64,000 nucleotides of DNA from Halospina sp040196175 (GTDB taxonomy: Bacteria > Pseudomonadota > Gammaproteobacteria > Pseudomonadales > Oleiphilaceae), in the NCBI RefSeq assembly GCF_040196175.1, contig NZ_JBEFNF010000005.1, forward strand, positions 170,163 through 234,162. The letters run 5' to 3'. A program made the translations under genes and the position numbers. Below the pieces are notes generated by a model. That model was not told the DNA's origin, ran no database searches, and saw only the letters and a program-made list of their open reading frames with translations. This document shows, piece by piece, positions 53,314-61,757 of this stretch (positions are counted from its first letter, which is position 1; each line of letters starts with the position of its first letter).

Positions 53314-54198
53314 TTATTCCGTGCCCTCTGGCTCGCCCAGAAGGCCGAAGGTCAGCACACTGGTCAATGTGCGGTCCCGGATGCCGAAGCTTTGGCGCAG
53401 AAAGTCTCCGTCGTCGCTCAGTGCCGGGCTGTCAGGGTAGTTCTGCGCGAGTACGCGGGCGGTGTCCTCGCGCTCCTGGTCAAGGCCCAGGCGAGCGTAC
53501 ATTTCCGCCATGATGACCAGTCCTTCTTCCACCGCCGGCGTGCGGCTGTAGTCCTCGACCACGGTCTGTGCCCGATTAAGAGCCGCTATATAGGCCTCCC
53601 GCTTGATGTAGTATTCGGCTGCCGCCAGCTCTTGCCCGGCCATGCGGTTGCGAATGGCGATCATGCGCTGGCGGGCATCGGCCGCATAGCGGCTGTCCGG
53701 GTAGCGGTTCACCAGTTGAGAGAAATCGTCGAAGGCCTGGCGCTGCTGACCTGGGTCGCGGGCATCCACTTCAATGGGGAAGTACCGGGCGGCGAGGCCC
53801 AGGTCCATGTAATAGGAAGCGATGCCGCGCATGTAGAGTGCGTAGTCGGCATTCTCGCTCTGGGGGTTGAGCCGCAGGAAGCGGTCTGCCGCGCTCCGCG
53901 CCCCCTGGAGGTCCAGGTTTTGGTAGCGGGCATAGATCAGGTCGAGCTGGGCCTGCTCCGCATACCGGCCAAAGGGATAGTAAGTCTCCAGAGCCTCCAG
54001 ATTCTGCTGGGCGGACTCGAAGTTACCGGCGTTCATGGAGCTGCGGGCCTGCTCGTAATACTTTTCTTCCGGCAGCGTATCGTCGCCAGTGCTGGCGCAA
54101 CCGGCGACCAGCAGCGTGATGAGGACGCAGGCAAGAGCTTTGCCAGTGGTGCGCTGGCGGCTGCCCTGAGCGTTTTGGAATGGAGCCCGGCGCGTCAT
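53314..54198 (-). CDS. bamD: Outer membrane assembly lipoprotein BamD
   Basis: A 294-residue outer-membrane lipoprotein. ATG 54198 gives a signal ending in lipobox LVAGC followed by ASTGDD. Five TPR units follow, opening with EEKYYEQARSSMNAGNFESAQQNLEALETYYPFGRYAEQAQLDLIYA, the family hallmark, here read in pieces; YYMDLGLAARYFPIEVDARDP and YYIKREAYIAALNRAQTVVEDY are also conserved. BamD works with BamA to insert beta-barrels. It is divergent from rluD, the same pairing as in Pseudomonas (comL/rluD). Confidence 0.95.
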   Translation of the reverse strand: MTRRAPFQNAQGSRQRTTGKALACVLITLLVAGCASTGDDTLPEEKYYEQARSSMNAGNFESAQQNLEALETYYPFGRYAEQAQLDLIYARYQNLDLQGARSAADRFLRLNPQSENADYALYMRGIASYYMDLGLAARYFPIEVDARDPGQQRQAFDDFSQLVNRYPDSRYAADARQRMIAIRNRMAGQELAAAEYYIKREAYIAALNRAQTVVEDYSRTPAVEEGLVIMAEMYARLGLDQEREDTARVLAQNYPDSPALSDDGDFLRQSFGIRDRTLTSVLTFGLLGEPEGTE

Positions 54199-54300
54199 GC
54201 AAATACCTGTATACTGTGGTTTGGAAGGGTGTGAGTTGACGGCCATTGTAACGGCCGGGATCATGATTCGGAACCAGTAGAAGGCAGGACAGCGCAATCC

Positions 54301-55275
54301 ATGACAAGCGGCACAGAGCGCATCGAGGCAAGCTTCAGTGTACCCCCGGAACTCAGCGACCAGCGGCTGGATCAGGCCGTGGCACGGCTGATGCCGGAGC
54401 ACTCCCGTTCACGCATCCAGGGATGGGTGCGCTCTGGAGAGCTGACGGTCAATGGCGAGAAGCGCCGGCCGCGCGACCGGGTGCTGGTGGACGATCAGGT
54501 GGCGGTGGCCGCTGAAACGGTGGCTGAGGTCACCTGGGAGGCGGAGCCGATTGATCTCGACATCATCCATGAAGATGAGCACCTGATTGTGGTTAACAAG
54601 CCGGCAGGGCTGGTGGTACATCCGGCCGCGGGGCATGAAGCCGGGACGCTGGTGAACGCGCTACTCAATCATGCGCCCGAGCTCGAGCGGATTCCCCGTG
54701 CCGGGATTGTGCATCGGCTGGACAAGGATACGACCGGTATTATGGTTGTGGCCCGCAGCCTGGAGGCCCATACATCTCTGGTCGAGCAGCTGCAGGAACG
54801 GCGCATGGGGCGCGAGTACCAGGCGGTCTGCGTTGGCGAGTTGACGGGCGGTGGTCGCATTGATGAGCCCATTGGACGCCATCCCAGGCAGCGCAAAAAG
54901 ATGGCGGTGGTACCTGATGGCCGTCCAGCGGTCACGCATTACCGGCTGGTGAACCGTATGGGCGGATTCAGCCATATCCGGTGTCAGCTCGAAAGTGGTC
55001 GGACCCACCAGATCCGGGTCCACATGGCCCACGTTCATCATCCACTGCTTGGTGACCCAACCTACGGTAGCCGTATGCGTTATCCGAAGGGAACCGATGA
55101 ACCGTTGCGGGCCGTTCTGGATGGCTTTCGCCGTCAGGCCTTGCATGCCAGCCGCCTTGAGCTGGCGCACCCGGCCACCGACGAGTTCTGTGAATGGGAG
55201 GCGCCGCTGCCCGCGGATTTGCGGGAGCTTCTGGATGCTTTGGCGGCCTTCGTTGAGAGGCGCTCCGCGTCATGA
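54301..55275 (+). CDS. rluD: 23S rRNA pseudouridine synthase RluD
   Basis: A 324-residue enzyme that forms the three pseudouridines of helix 69 in 23S rRNA. S4 domain (about 15-75: DQRLDQAVARLMPEHSRSRIQGWVRSG) and catalytic domain with GIVHRLDKDTTGIMVVAR (the Asp nucleophile), YQAVCVG, and LESGRTHQIRVHMAH. The stop overlaps pgeF (ATGA). Confidence 0.96.
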   Translation: MTSGTERIEASFSVPPELSDQRLDQAVARLMPEHSRSRIQGWVRSGELTVNGEKRRPRDRVLVDDQVAVAAETVAEVTWEAEPIDLDIIHEDEHLIVVNKPAGLVVHPAAGHEAGTLVNALLNHAPELERIPRAGIVHRLDKDTTGIMVVARSLEAHTSLVEQLQERRMGREYQAVCVGELTGGGRIDEPIGRHPRQRKKMAVVPDGRPAVTHYRLVNRMGGFSHIRCQLESGRTHQIRVHMAHVHHPLLGDPTYGSRMRYPKGTDEPLRAVLDGFRRQALHASRLELAHPATDEFCEWEAPLPADLRELLDALAAFVERRSAS

Positions 55276-56030
55276 GGCCGGTGTCCGACGAGAGTGCTTT
55301 CCTCCCTGAGTGGCCGGCGCCGCCAGGCGTACACGCGCTGGTCACAACCCGCCGAGGGGGCGTCAGCGAGGGGCCCTGGCAGAGTTTCAATCTTGGGGTT
55401 CATGTCCATGATGCTCCGGCTGCGGTGCGGGCGAACCGTGCCAAACTGGCTCGGATCAGTGGGCTGGCTCAGGATGCTTTTCATTGGCTTGAGCAGGTCC
55501 ACGGCAATCGCGTGGTTCGCGTGCCCGCCATGGAGGCGACGCCGGTGGCGGACGCAGCTTGGACGGATCAACCCGGACAGGCCTGTGCGGTGATGACGGC
55601 GGACTGCTTGCCGGTTCTTTTCTGTGACGATCAGGCGAGCCGGGTAGCAGTGGCCCATGCCGGCTGGCGGGGGCTTGCGGCGGGTGTGCTGGAGGCTGCG
55701 CTGGGGGTGTTCCCGGAGCCTGCTCGGGTTCTGGCGTATCTCGGGCCCGCTATCGGGCCCGCCGCCTTCGAGGTGGGCGACGAGGTCCGCACCACTTTCA
55801 CGGCCGATGATCCGGAGGCGGCCTTCCATTTCCAGCCGGCTTCTTCGCTGGGCGAAACCTGGTATGCCGACCTTTATGGCCTCGCCCGACAGCGCCTTGA
55901 AACAGCAGGCGTAACGCGCATCTTCGGGGGCTGCGCCTGCACGTTCTCGGATGAGGCGGACTTCTTTTCCTACCGCCGTGATGGCACCACTGGCCGGATG
56001 GCGTCGCTCATCTGGCTTGACAACGCTTGA
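55272..56030 (+). CDS. pgeF: Peptidoglycan editing factor PgeF (YfiH, DUF152)
   Basis: A 252-residue cytoplasmic copper-oxidase-like fold protein. Segments VTTRRGGVSEGPWQSFNLG, WLEQVHGNRVV, VMTADCLPVLFCDD, VAVAHAGWRGLAAGVLEA, LGPAIGPAAFEVGDEV and GGCACTFSDEADFFSYRRDG carry the metal-binding His and Cys. The family edits misincorporated serine in peptidoglycan precursors and shows laccase or nucleoside activity in vitro. It is coupled to rluD, and a heat-shock promoter for clpB overlaps its stop. Confidence 0.93.
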   Translation: MRPVSDESAFLPEWPAPPGVHALVTTRRGGVSEGPWQSFNLGVHVHDAPAAVRANRAKLARISGLAQDAFHWLEQVHGNRVVRVPAMEATPVADAAWTDQPGQACAVMTADCLPVLFCDDQASRVAVAHAGWRGLAAGVLEAALGVFPEPARVLAYLGPAIGPAAFEVGDEVRTTFTADDPEAAFHFQPASSLGETWYADLYGLARQRLETAGVTRIFGGCACTFSDEADFFSYRRDGTTGRMASLIWLDNA

Positions 56031-56053
56031 AGAGTCGACAAAAGCCCCAATAT
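56026..56053 (+). promoter_or_regulatory. Sigma-32 heat-shock promoter of clpB
   Basis: CTTGAA at 56026-56031 and CCCCAATAT at 56045-56053 are separated by 13 bases, close to the sigma-32 consensus CTTGAAA-N11-16-CCCCATNT. It overlaps the last codon and stop of pgeF and lies about 75 bases before clpB. Confidence 0.75.
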
Positions 56054-56127
56054 CTTCCAGCAAAGGCAAGATCATAACCGTTGATGACGCCATCAGGCGG
56101 TTCCGGAAACAGTGGGAGAACGAATCC

Positions 56128-58704
56128 ATGCGAATCGATAAGATGACAAGCCGGCTCCAGAACGCGCTGGCGGATGCCCAGTCACTGGCTGTGGGTAACG
56201 ACAACAACACCATTGAGCCGCTGCACCTGATGCAGGCTCTGCTTGACCAGAAAGATGGCGGGACACGCGGGCTGCTGCAGCAGCTGAGCGTGGATCCCAA
56301 CCGGTTCCGCCAGTCTGTGGCGGATGGCATCGACAACCTGGCGCGTGTGAAGGACAACCAGGGCGATGTCCAGATGGGGCAGGAGCTGGGCCGTCTGCTC
56401 AATATGGCAGACAAACTGGCGCAGCAGCGCGGCGATGGCTACATCTCGAGTGAGCTTTTCCTTCTTGCAGCGACCGAGGATAAAGGGGCTCTTGGCAAGC
56501 TGTTCAAGGAATTTGGCGTTACCAAGGACGCCATGGCTCAGTCCATCGACAGCATGCGGGGAGGTGAGACCGTGGACGATCCCTCAGCAGAGGAAAACCG
56601 TGAGGCACTGGATAAGTATACTTCGGATCTTACTGCCCGTGCGCGCGACGGTAAACTGGACCCGGTGATTGGCCGTGACGATGAGATCCGCCGCACGATC
56701 CAGGTGCTGCAGCGTCGCCAGAAGAACAACCCGGTGTTGATCGGCGATCCGGGAGTCGGCAAAACGGCCATTATTGAAGGGCTCGCACAGCGGATTGTTG
56801 ATGGCGAGGTGCCAGACGGCCTCAAGGACAAGCGGGTGCTGGCGCTGGACCTTGGTGCGCTGCTGGCTGGCGCGAAGTACCGGGGCGACTTTGAGGAGCG
56901 CCTCAAGGCGGTGCTTCATGAGCTCGGCAAGGAAGAAGGGCAGGTCATCCTGTTCATTGATGAGCTCCACACCATGGTGGGCGCGGGCAAGACCGAGGGC
57001 TCCATGGATGCCGGCAACATGCTTAAGCCAGCCCTGGCGCGTGGTGAGCTCCACTGTGTGGGAGCCACGACGCTGGATGAATACCGCGAGAATATCGAGA
57101 AAGATGCCGCTCTGGAGCGTCGCTTCCAGAAGGTGATGGTGGATGAGCCCACCGAGGAGGACACCATTGCCATCCTGCGTGGTCTCAAGGAGCGCTATGA
57201 GGTGCATCACGGTGTGGAGGTCACCGATGGCGCGATCATCGCGGCAGCCAAGCTTTCCAATCGTTACATCGCGGATCGCAAACTGCCGGACAAGGCGATC
57301 GACCTGGTGGACGAGGCGGCCAGCCAGATCCGAATTGAGATGGACTCCAAGCCGGAATCGCTCGATCGGCTTGAGCGCCGGCTGATCCAGCTCAAGATCG
57401 AGCGCGAGGCGCTCAAGAAAGAAAAAGATGAGGCCTCGAAGAAGCGCCTGGATGAACTGTCGGAGCAGATCTCGGACCTTGAGAAGGAGTATGCGGATCT
57501 CGAGGAGGTTTGGAATACCGAGAAGGCGTCGCTCCATGGCGCTCAGAAGGTGAAGGAGCAGCTGGAAGAAGCCCGGATTGAGCTGGATAACGCCAGGCGC
57601 ACCGGCGACCTTCAGCGCATGTCCGAGATTCAGTACGGCAAGATTCCGGAACTGGAGCGCCAGCTGGACATGGCCAGCCAGGCTGAGATGATGGAGATGC
57701 AGCTGCTGCGTAATCGGGTGACCGACGAAGAGATCGCGGAAGTCATCGCCAAGTGGACGGGAATCCCGGTTTCCAAGATGCTTGAGGGCGAGAAGGATAA
57801 GCTTCTGCGCATGGAAAACAGCCTGCATGAGCGCGTGATCGGCCAGGATGAGGCCATCAGCGCCGTGTCCAATGCGGTGCGGCGGTCCCGCGCTGGGTTG
57901 TCGGATCCGCATCGGCCGAACGGCTCCTTCCTGTTCCTGGGCCCCACTGGTGTGGGCAAGACAGAACTGTGCAAATCGCTTGCGAACTTTTTGTTCGACA
58001 CCGAAGACGCCATGGTGCGCATCGATATGTCCGAGTTCATGGAGAAGCATTCTGTGGCGCGGCTGATCGGTGCACCGCCGGGTTACGTTGGGTATGAGCA
58101 GGGTGGTTACCTGACCGAGGCCGTGCGGCGTCGGCCCTATTCGGTGCTGCTGCTTGATGAGGTCGAAAAAGCGCACGGGGATGTGTTCAACATCCTGTTG
58201 CAGGTGCTGGATGACGGGCGACTGACCGATGGTCAGGGACGCACGGTCGATTTCCGCAATACTGTGGTGGTTATGACCTCCAATCTGGGCTCGGACATCA
58301 TCCAGAACATGGCCGGCGAAGAGCAGTACGAGCAGATGAAGAGCTCGGTGATGGAAGTGGTTGGCAGTCACTTCCGGCCTGAATTCATCAACCGTGTTGA
58401 TGATGTGGTGGTCTTCCATCCGCTGGATGAAGAGCAGATTGAGGGCATTGCCCAGATCCAGCTCGAGCAGCTCAATGAGCGTCTGGCTGAGCAGGAGCTG
58501 AGTCTGACTCTGTCTGACGAGGCAATGAAGAAAATCGCCGGTGTTGGCTATGATCCGGTGTATGGCGCAAGGCCGCTCAAGCGGGCAATCCAGCGCTACA
58601 TCGAAAATCCGCTTTCCCAGAAGCTGCTGGAGGGCGAGTTCCCGTCAGACAGCACCATCCGCGCTGATGTGGAAGGTGATGGCTTGCGTTTCACTGTGAC
58701 CTGA
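56128..58704 (+). CDS. clpB: ATP-dependent disaggregase ClpB
   Basis: An 858-residue AAA+ chaperone that with DnaK dissolves aggregates. ATG 56128 after GGGAG gives MRIDKMTSRLQNALADAQ, the usual N-terminus; the open frame upstream is the promoter region. N-domain (about 1-145), first AAA+ (GDPGVGKTAIIEG, ILFIDELHT), the coiled-coil middle domain (about 405-525), second AAA+ (LGPTGVGKTELCKSLA, LLLDEVEKAH) and arginine-finger region EFINRVDD. The sigma-32-like promoter agrees with heat-shock control. Confidence 0.98.
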   Translation: MRIDKMTSRLQNALADAQSLAVGNDNNTIEPLHLMQALLDQKDGGTRGLLQQLSVDPNRFRQSVADGIDNLARVKDNQGDVQMGQELGRLLNMADKLAQQRGDGYISSELFLLAATEDKGALGKLFKEFGVTKDAMAQSIDSMRGGETVDDPSAEENREALDKYTSDLTARARDGKLDPVIGRDDEIRRTIQVLQRRQKNNPVLIGDPGVGKTAIIEGLAQRIVDGEVPDGLKDKRVLALDLGALLAGAKYRGDFEERLKAVLHELGKEEGQVILFIDELHTMVGAGKTEGSMDAGNMLKPALARGELHCVGATTLDEYRENIEKDAALERRFQKVMVDEPTEEDTIAILRGLKERYEVHHGVEVTDGAIIAAAKLSNRYIADRKLPDKAIDLVDEAASQIRIEMDSKPESLDRLERRLIQLKIEREALKKEKDEASKKRLDELSEQISDLEKEYADLEEVWNTEKASLHGAQKVKEQLEEARIELDNARRTGDLQRMSEIQYGKIPELERQLDMASQAEMMEMQLLRNRVTDEEIAEVIAKWTGIPVSKMLEGEKDKLLRMENSLHERVIGQDEAISAVSNAVRRSRAGLSDPHRPNGSFLFLGPTGVGKTELCKSLANFLFDTEDAMVRIDMSEFMEKHSVARLIGAPPGYVGYEQGGYLTEAVRRRPYSVLLLDEVEKAHGDVFNILLQVLDDGRLTDGQGRTVDFRNTVVVMTSNLGSDIIQNMAGEEQYEQMKSSVMEVVGSHFRPEFINRVDDVVVFHPLDEEQIEGIAQIQLEQLNERLAEQELSLTLSDEAMKKIAGVGYDPVYGARPLKRAIQRYIENPLSQKLLEGEFPSDSTIRADVEGDGLRFTVT

Positions 58705-58717
58705 GGCTCTGGCCTCA
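58702..58717. terminator. Short hairpin between convergent clpB and the DUF4124 gene
   Basis: TGAGGC (58702-58707) pairs with GCCTCA (58712-58717). The stem is only six pairs and lacks a strong T-run next to it, so terminator function is weakly supported. Confidence 0.3.
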
Positions 58718-59137
58718 TTCACAGTTTTTGTCACGGATTTTTTCGTAGCGTTTGCGTTCCGCTGCCTTTTCCTTCGGGGAAAGGTAGCGCCGCTCTCCAT
58801 CCTCCATAACCTGAACACGCGCATTCTGATCCAGGGTCTTGAGCGCCTGCCGGGCCGCTTCACAGTTCTTCCTCCGGATCGCCTGCCTCTCCTGATCAGT
58901 CTTCTTGTTACCGTTTTCCTTGTCCGTACTGTTGTCGTCTGAGTTGTTTGCTTGCGAGCCACCATCAAAGGTATTGGTTGTTTTTGGAGAAACCGGTTGC
59001 GCATCAACGCCTGCCGGGGGGTTGGAGCCGAAACTGGTTTCACCGGCCTGGTTGGTCCAGCGGTAAATTTCGGCGCTTGCCGGAAGGGCAACCGCGAGTG
59101 CAGCAAGTAGCGAGATGTAGTGGGCGATGCGCATCAT
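58715..59137 (-). CDS. Exported DUF4124-domain protein
   Basis: A 140-residue protein with signal peptide MMRIAHYISLLAALAVALPASA. EIYRWTNQAGETSFGSNPP is the DUF4124 hallmark (a short WxDxxGxxxYxxxPP-like beta motif). A hydrophilic Asn/Asp linker and a charged C-terminal helix with two cysteines (KNCEAARQ and DKNCE) follow. Start is ATG 59137 with GGAG upstream, or the adjacent ATG. Function is unknown; the family is envelope-located. Confidence 0.82.
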   Translation of the reverse strand: MMRIAHYISLLAALAVALPASAEIYRWTNQAGETSFGSNPPAGVDAQPVSPKTTNTFDGGSQANNSDDNSTDKENGNKKTDQERQAIRRKNCEAARQALKTLDQNARVQVMEDGERRYLSPKEKAAERKRYEKIRDKNCE

Positions 59138-59494
59138 GGAGCTCCGTGACAGGGATTGATTAACCCCGAATCTAGCGGATCATACGGTGATCGCAAAATG
59201 TGCCGTTACGCAGGGTGTTACGGTTGACACTCCGGCACACCCTGTCAGAATTGAATGTGCCTGTACGCAGTTGAATTGCATGGCGGCAACCCCGGTAGTG
59301 TAATTCCTCGGCATCCACACCATTCAATCCTCTGTACACCTTTACCCTCAGGGTGCAGTTGTCCCGGTGCCAACCTCCTCGCGGGGCGGTGTGGTACAGA
59401 GCCCGATTCAGCTTTCACAAGAAGCGGTTTTTCCAGGGCACAGGCAGTGGAAGAGACATTGAACATTGATTGCTGTGTAAGAGGGTGATCCAAC
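59138..59494. other. 357-base intergenic region before ilvI
   Basis: This gap carries the divergent start regions of the DUF4124 gene and the ilv operon. A good promoter lies at 59224-59251, leaving a leader of about 240 bases. I looked for an ilv attenuator: a 7-codon frame at 59280-59303 (MAATPVV, stop) is present but has no ribosome-binding site, and I see no convincing terminator or antiterminator fold. A 77-codon frame from 59255 has no recognisable product. Confidence 0.4.
59224..59251 (+). promoter_or_regulatory. Probable promoter of the ilvIHC-pssA operon
   Basis: A perfect TTGACA (59224-59229), 16 bases, then CAGAAT (59246-59251). The 16-base spacing and xAGAAT -10 match two of the strong promoters at the right end of the window. 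Confidence 0.5.
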
Positions 59495-61216
59495 GTGGAA
59501 TTACTGTCTGGTGCCGAAATGCTCATCCGGTCCCTCAAGGACCAGGGTGTTGACTACATATACGGATACCCCGGCGGGGCTGCGCTGCACATCTACGATG
59601 CGCTGTTCCGTCAGGATGATGTCAAACACATTCTAGTGCGCCATGAGCAGGCCGCTACGCATATGGCGGACGGCTATGCGCGCGCGACCGGTGAACCGGG
59701 TGTGGTTCTCGTGACCTCGGGTCCGGGCGCCACCAACACCATCACTGGTATCGCAACTGCCTCCATGGACTCGATCCCCATGGTCGTGCTCTGTGGTCAG
59801 GTCGCCTCCCATCTCATCGGTGAGGACGCTTTCCAGGAGACCGACATGATTGGCGTTTCGCGGCCGATCGTGAAGCACAACATGACGGTCCGGCATCCCT
59901 CCGAGATTCCCCAGCTCGTGAAGAAGGCGTTCTATCTCGCCAAAAGCGGTCGGCCTGGGCCGGTGGTTATCGATATTCCGAAGGACATGACCGCCCCCAA
60001 CGGACGTTTCGAGTACGAGTATCCGGAAAAGGTGAGCATGCGCTCCTACAACCCGGCCGCAAGGGGGCATGCCGGCCAGATCCGGCGCGCTGTGGATATG
60101 CTGATGAACGCCCGTCGGCCCATCATCTACGCTGGCGGCGGTGTGGTTCTGGGTAAGGCCTCTCAACAGCTCACGGATCTTGCCCATGAGCTGGGTTTCC
60201 CGGTAACCAACACCATTATGGGGCTGGGCGGCTTCCCGGCTACTGATGAACAGTCATTGGGATGGCTGGGGATGCACGGCAGCTATGAATCCAACATGGC
60301 CATGCATCATTCCGATCTGGTATTAGCGATCGGGGCGCGCTTCGATGACCGCGTAACCAACGCCACCGACAAGTTCTGCCCCGGGGCCCGCATTGTTCAT
60401 GTGGACATCGATCCTGCCTCCATCTCCAAAACAGTGCAGGCGGATGTTCCCATTGTCGGGCCCGTGGATTCGGTAGTCGATGAAATGCTCTCGCTGGTGC
60501 GGGAAAACGGGGAGCAGCCGGATCAGGAAGCACTGGCGGCGTGGTGGAAGCAGATCCGTGAATGGGGCAATTACCGTTCGCGTTATCACTACGAGCAGAA
60601 CGGCGACAATATCATGCCCCAGGAGGCGATCGAGGCGCTCTATCGTGTCACCAAAGGGGATGCCTACGTCACCTCGGACGTCGGTCAGCATCAAATGTTT
60701 GCTGCCCAGTTTTACCCGTTCGACAAACCCAATCGCTGGATCAATTCCGGTGGTCTGGGCACCATGGGCTTCGGCTTCCCTGCCGCTATGGGCATCAAAC
60801 TGCATATGCCTGAAGAAGAGGTGGTTTGTGTCACGGGTGAAGGCAGTATCCAGATGAATATTCAGGAACTGTCCACCTGTAAGCAGTATCACCTGCCAGT
60901 GAAGATTATTAATCTGAATAATCAGGCTCTGGGTATGGTCAAGCAGTGGCAGGACATGAACTATGAGTCGCGTTATGCGCATTCCTACATGGATTCGCTG
61001 CCGAATTTCGAGAAACTGTTTGAGGCTTATGGCCACGTGGCATTCACCGTCTCGCGACGCGAGGATCTTGAGCCGGTGCTCGAAAAGGCGCTGGCCATGA
61101 AGGAGCAGCTCGTCTTCGTCGACATCTACGTGGATCCCTATGAACACGTCTACCCGATGCAGGTGGCCGGGGGGTCGATGAAGGATATGTGGCTCAGCAA
61201 GACGGAGAGGGTCTGA
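59495..61216 (+). CDS. ilvI: Acetolactate synthase large subunit
   Basis: A 573-residue ThDP-, FAD- and Mg-dependent enzyme, the first step shared by valine, leucine and isoleucine synthesis. The start is GTG 59495 after GAGGGTGA, reading (M)ELLSGAEMLIRSLKDQGVDY. VRHEQAATHMADGYARATG holds the catalytic Glu; GEGSIQMNIQELSTCKQYHLPVKIINLNNQALGMVKQWQ is the ThDP-binding region, with GEGS and NN. Size pairs with a 163-residue small subunit, as for E. coli IlvI/IlvH. Confidence 0.97.
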   Translation: MELLSGAEMLIRSLKDQGVDYIYGYPGGAALHIYDALFRQDDVKHILVRHEQAATHMADGYARATGEPGVVLVTSGPGATNTITGIATASMDSIPMVVLCGQVASHLIGEDAFQETDMIGVSRPIVKHNMTVRHPSEIPQLVKKAFYLAKSGRPGPVVIDIPKDMTAPNGRFEYEYPEKVSMRSYNPAARGHAGQIRRAVDMLMNARRPIIYAGGGVVLGKASQQLTDLAHELGFPVTNTIMGLGGFPATDEQSLGWLGMHGSYESNMAMHHSDLVLAIGARFDDRVTNATDKFCPGARIVHVDIDPASISKTVQADVPIVGPVDSVVDEMLSLVRENGEQPDQEALAAWWKQIREWGNYRSRYHYEQNGDNIMPQEAIEALYRVTKGDAYVTSDVGQHQMFAAQFYPFDKPNRWINSGGLGTMGFGFPAAMGIKLHMPEEEVVCVTGEGSIQMNIQELSTCKQYHLPVKIINLNNQALGMVKQWQDMNYESRYAHSYMDSLPNFEKLFEAYGHVAFTVSRREDLEPVLEKALAMKEQLVFVDIYVDPYEHVYPMQVAGGSMKDMWLSKTERV

Positions 61217-61220
61217 AACC

Positions 61221-61712
61221 ATGCGGCGAATCATATCGGTCCTGATGGAGAACGAGCCCGGAGCCCTCTCGCGCGTGGTGGGGCTGTTTTCCCAGCGCAA
61301 TTACAACATCGAAAGTCTTGCGGTGGCGCCAACGGAGGACCCGACGCTGTCGCGTCTGACGCTAACCACCGAAGGCTCTGACAAGGTGATTGAGCAGATC
61401 ACCAAGCAGCTCAATAAGCTGGTCGAAGTGGTCAAGCTTGTTGATCTTACCGAGGGCAGCCATGTGGAGCGTGAGCTGATGCTGATCAAGCTGCGCGCCA
61501 CCGGGGCTCAGCGGGCCGAGATCAAGCGGACGGTCGATATTTTCCGCGGCCAGATCGTGGACGTGACCAGTACGGTCTACACGGTACAGCTGACCGGTGA
61601 CGGCGAGAAGCTCGATGCCTTCATTCAGGCGGTCGGCACCATGGGGGTTCTGGAAGTTGTGCGCTCGGGCGTCTCCGGAATCGCCCGCGGTGAGAAAGTG
61701 CTGTCGCTCTGA
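61221..61712 (+). CDS. ilvH: Acetolactate synthase small (regulatory) subunit
   Basis: A 163-residue regulatory subunit that confers valine feedback inhibition. The N-terminal ACT domain shows RRIISVLMENEPGALSRVVG and FSQRNYNIESLAVAPTEDP; the C-terminal domain has RVEREL-like HVERELMLIKLRA and VDIFRGQIVDV. It begins four bases after ilvI. Confidence 0.97.
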   Translation: MRRIISVLMENEPGALSRVVGLFSQRNYNIESLAVAPTEDPTLSRLTLTTEGSDKVIEQITKQLNKLVEVVKLVDLTEGSHVERELMLIKLRATGAQRAEIKRTVDIFRGQIVDVTSTVYTVQLTGDGEKLDAFIQAVGTMGVLEVVRSGVSGIARGEKVLSL

Positions 61713-61757
61713 ATCACCCGTTTCAAAATCAAAGACACTCAGACACAGGGGAACGTA

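Noticed and set aside
56584..58419. 611-codon minus-strand frame opposite clpB
   Set aside because: clpB is complete and highly conserved on the plus strand; the antisense product is a shadow.
59255..59488. 77-codon frame in the ilv leader
   Set aside because: No ribosome-binding site and a composition unlike the coding sequence around it; probably chance.
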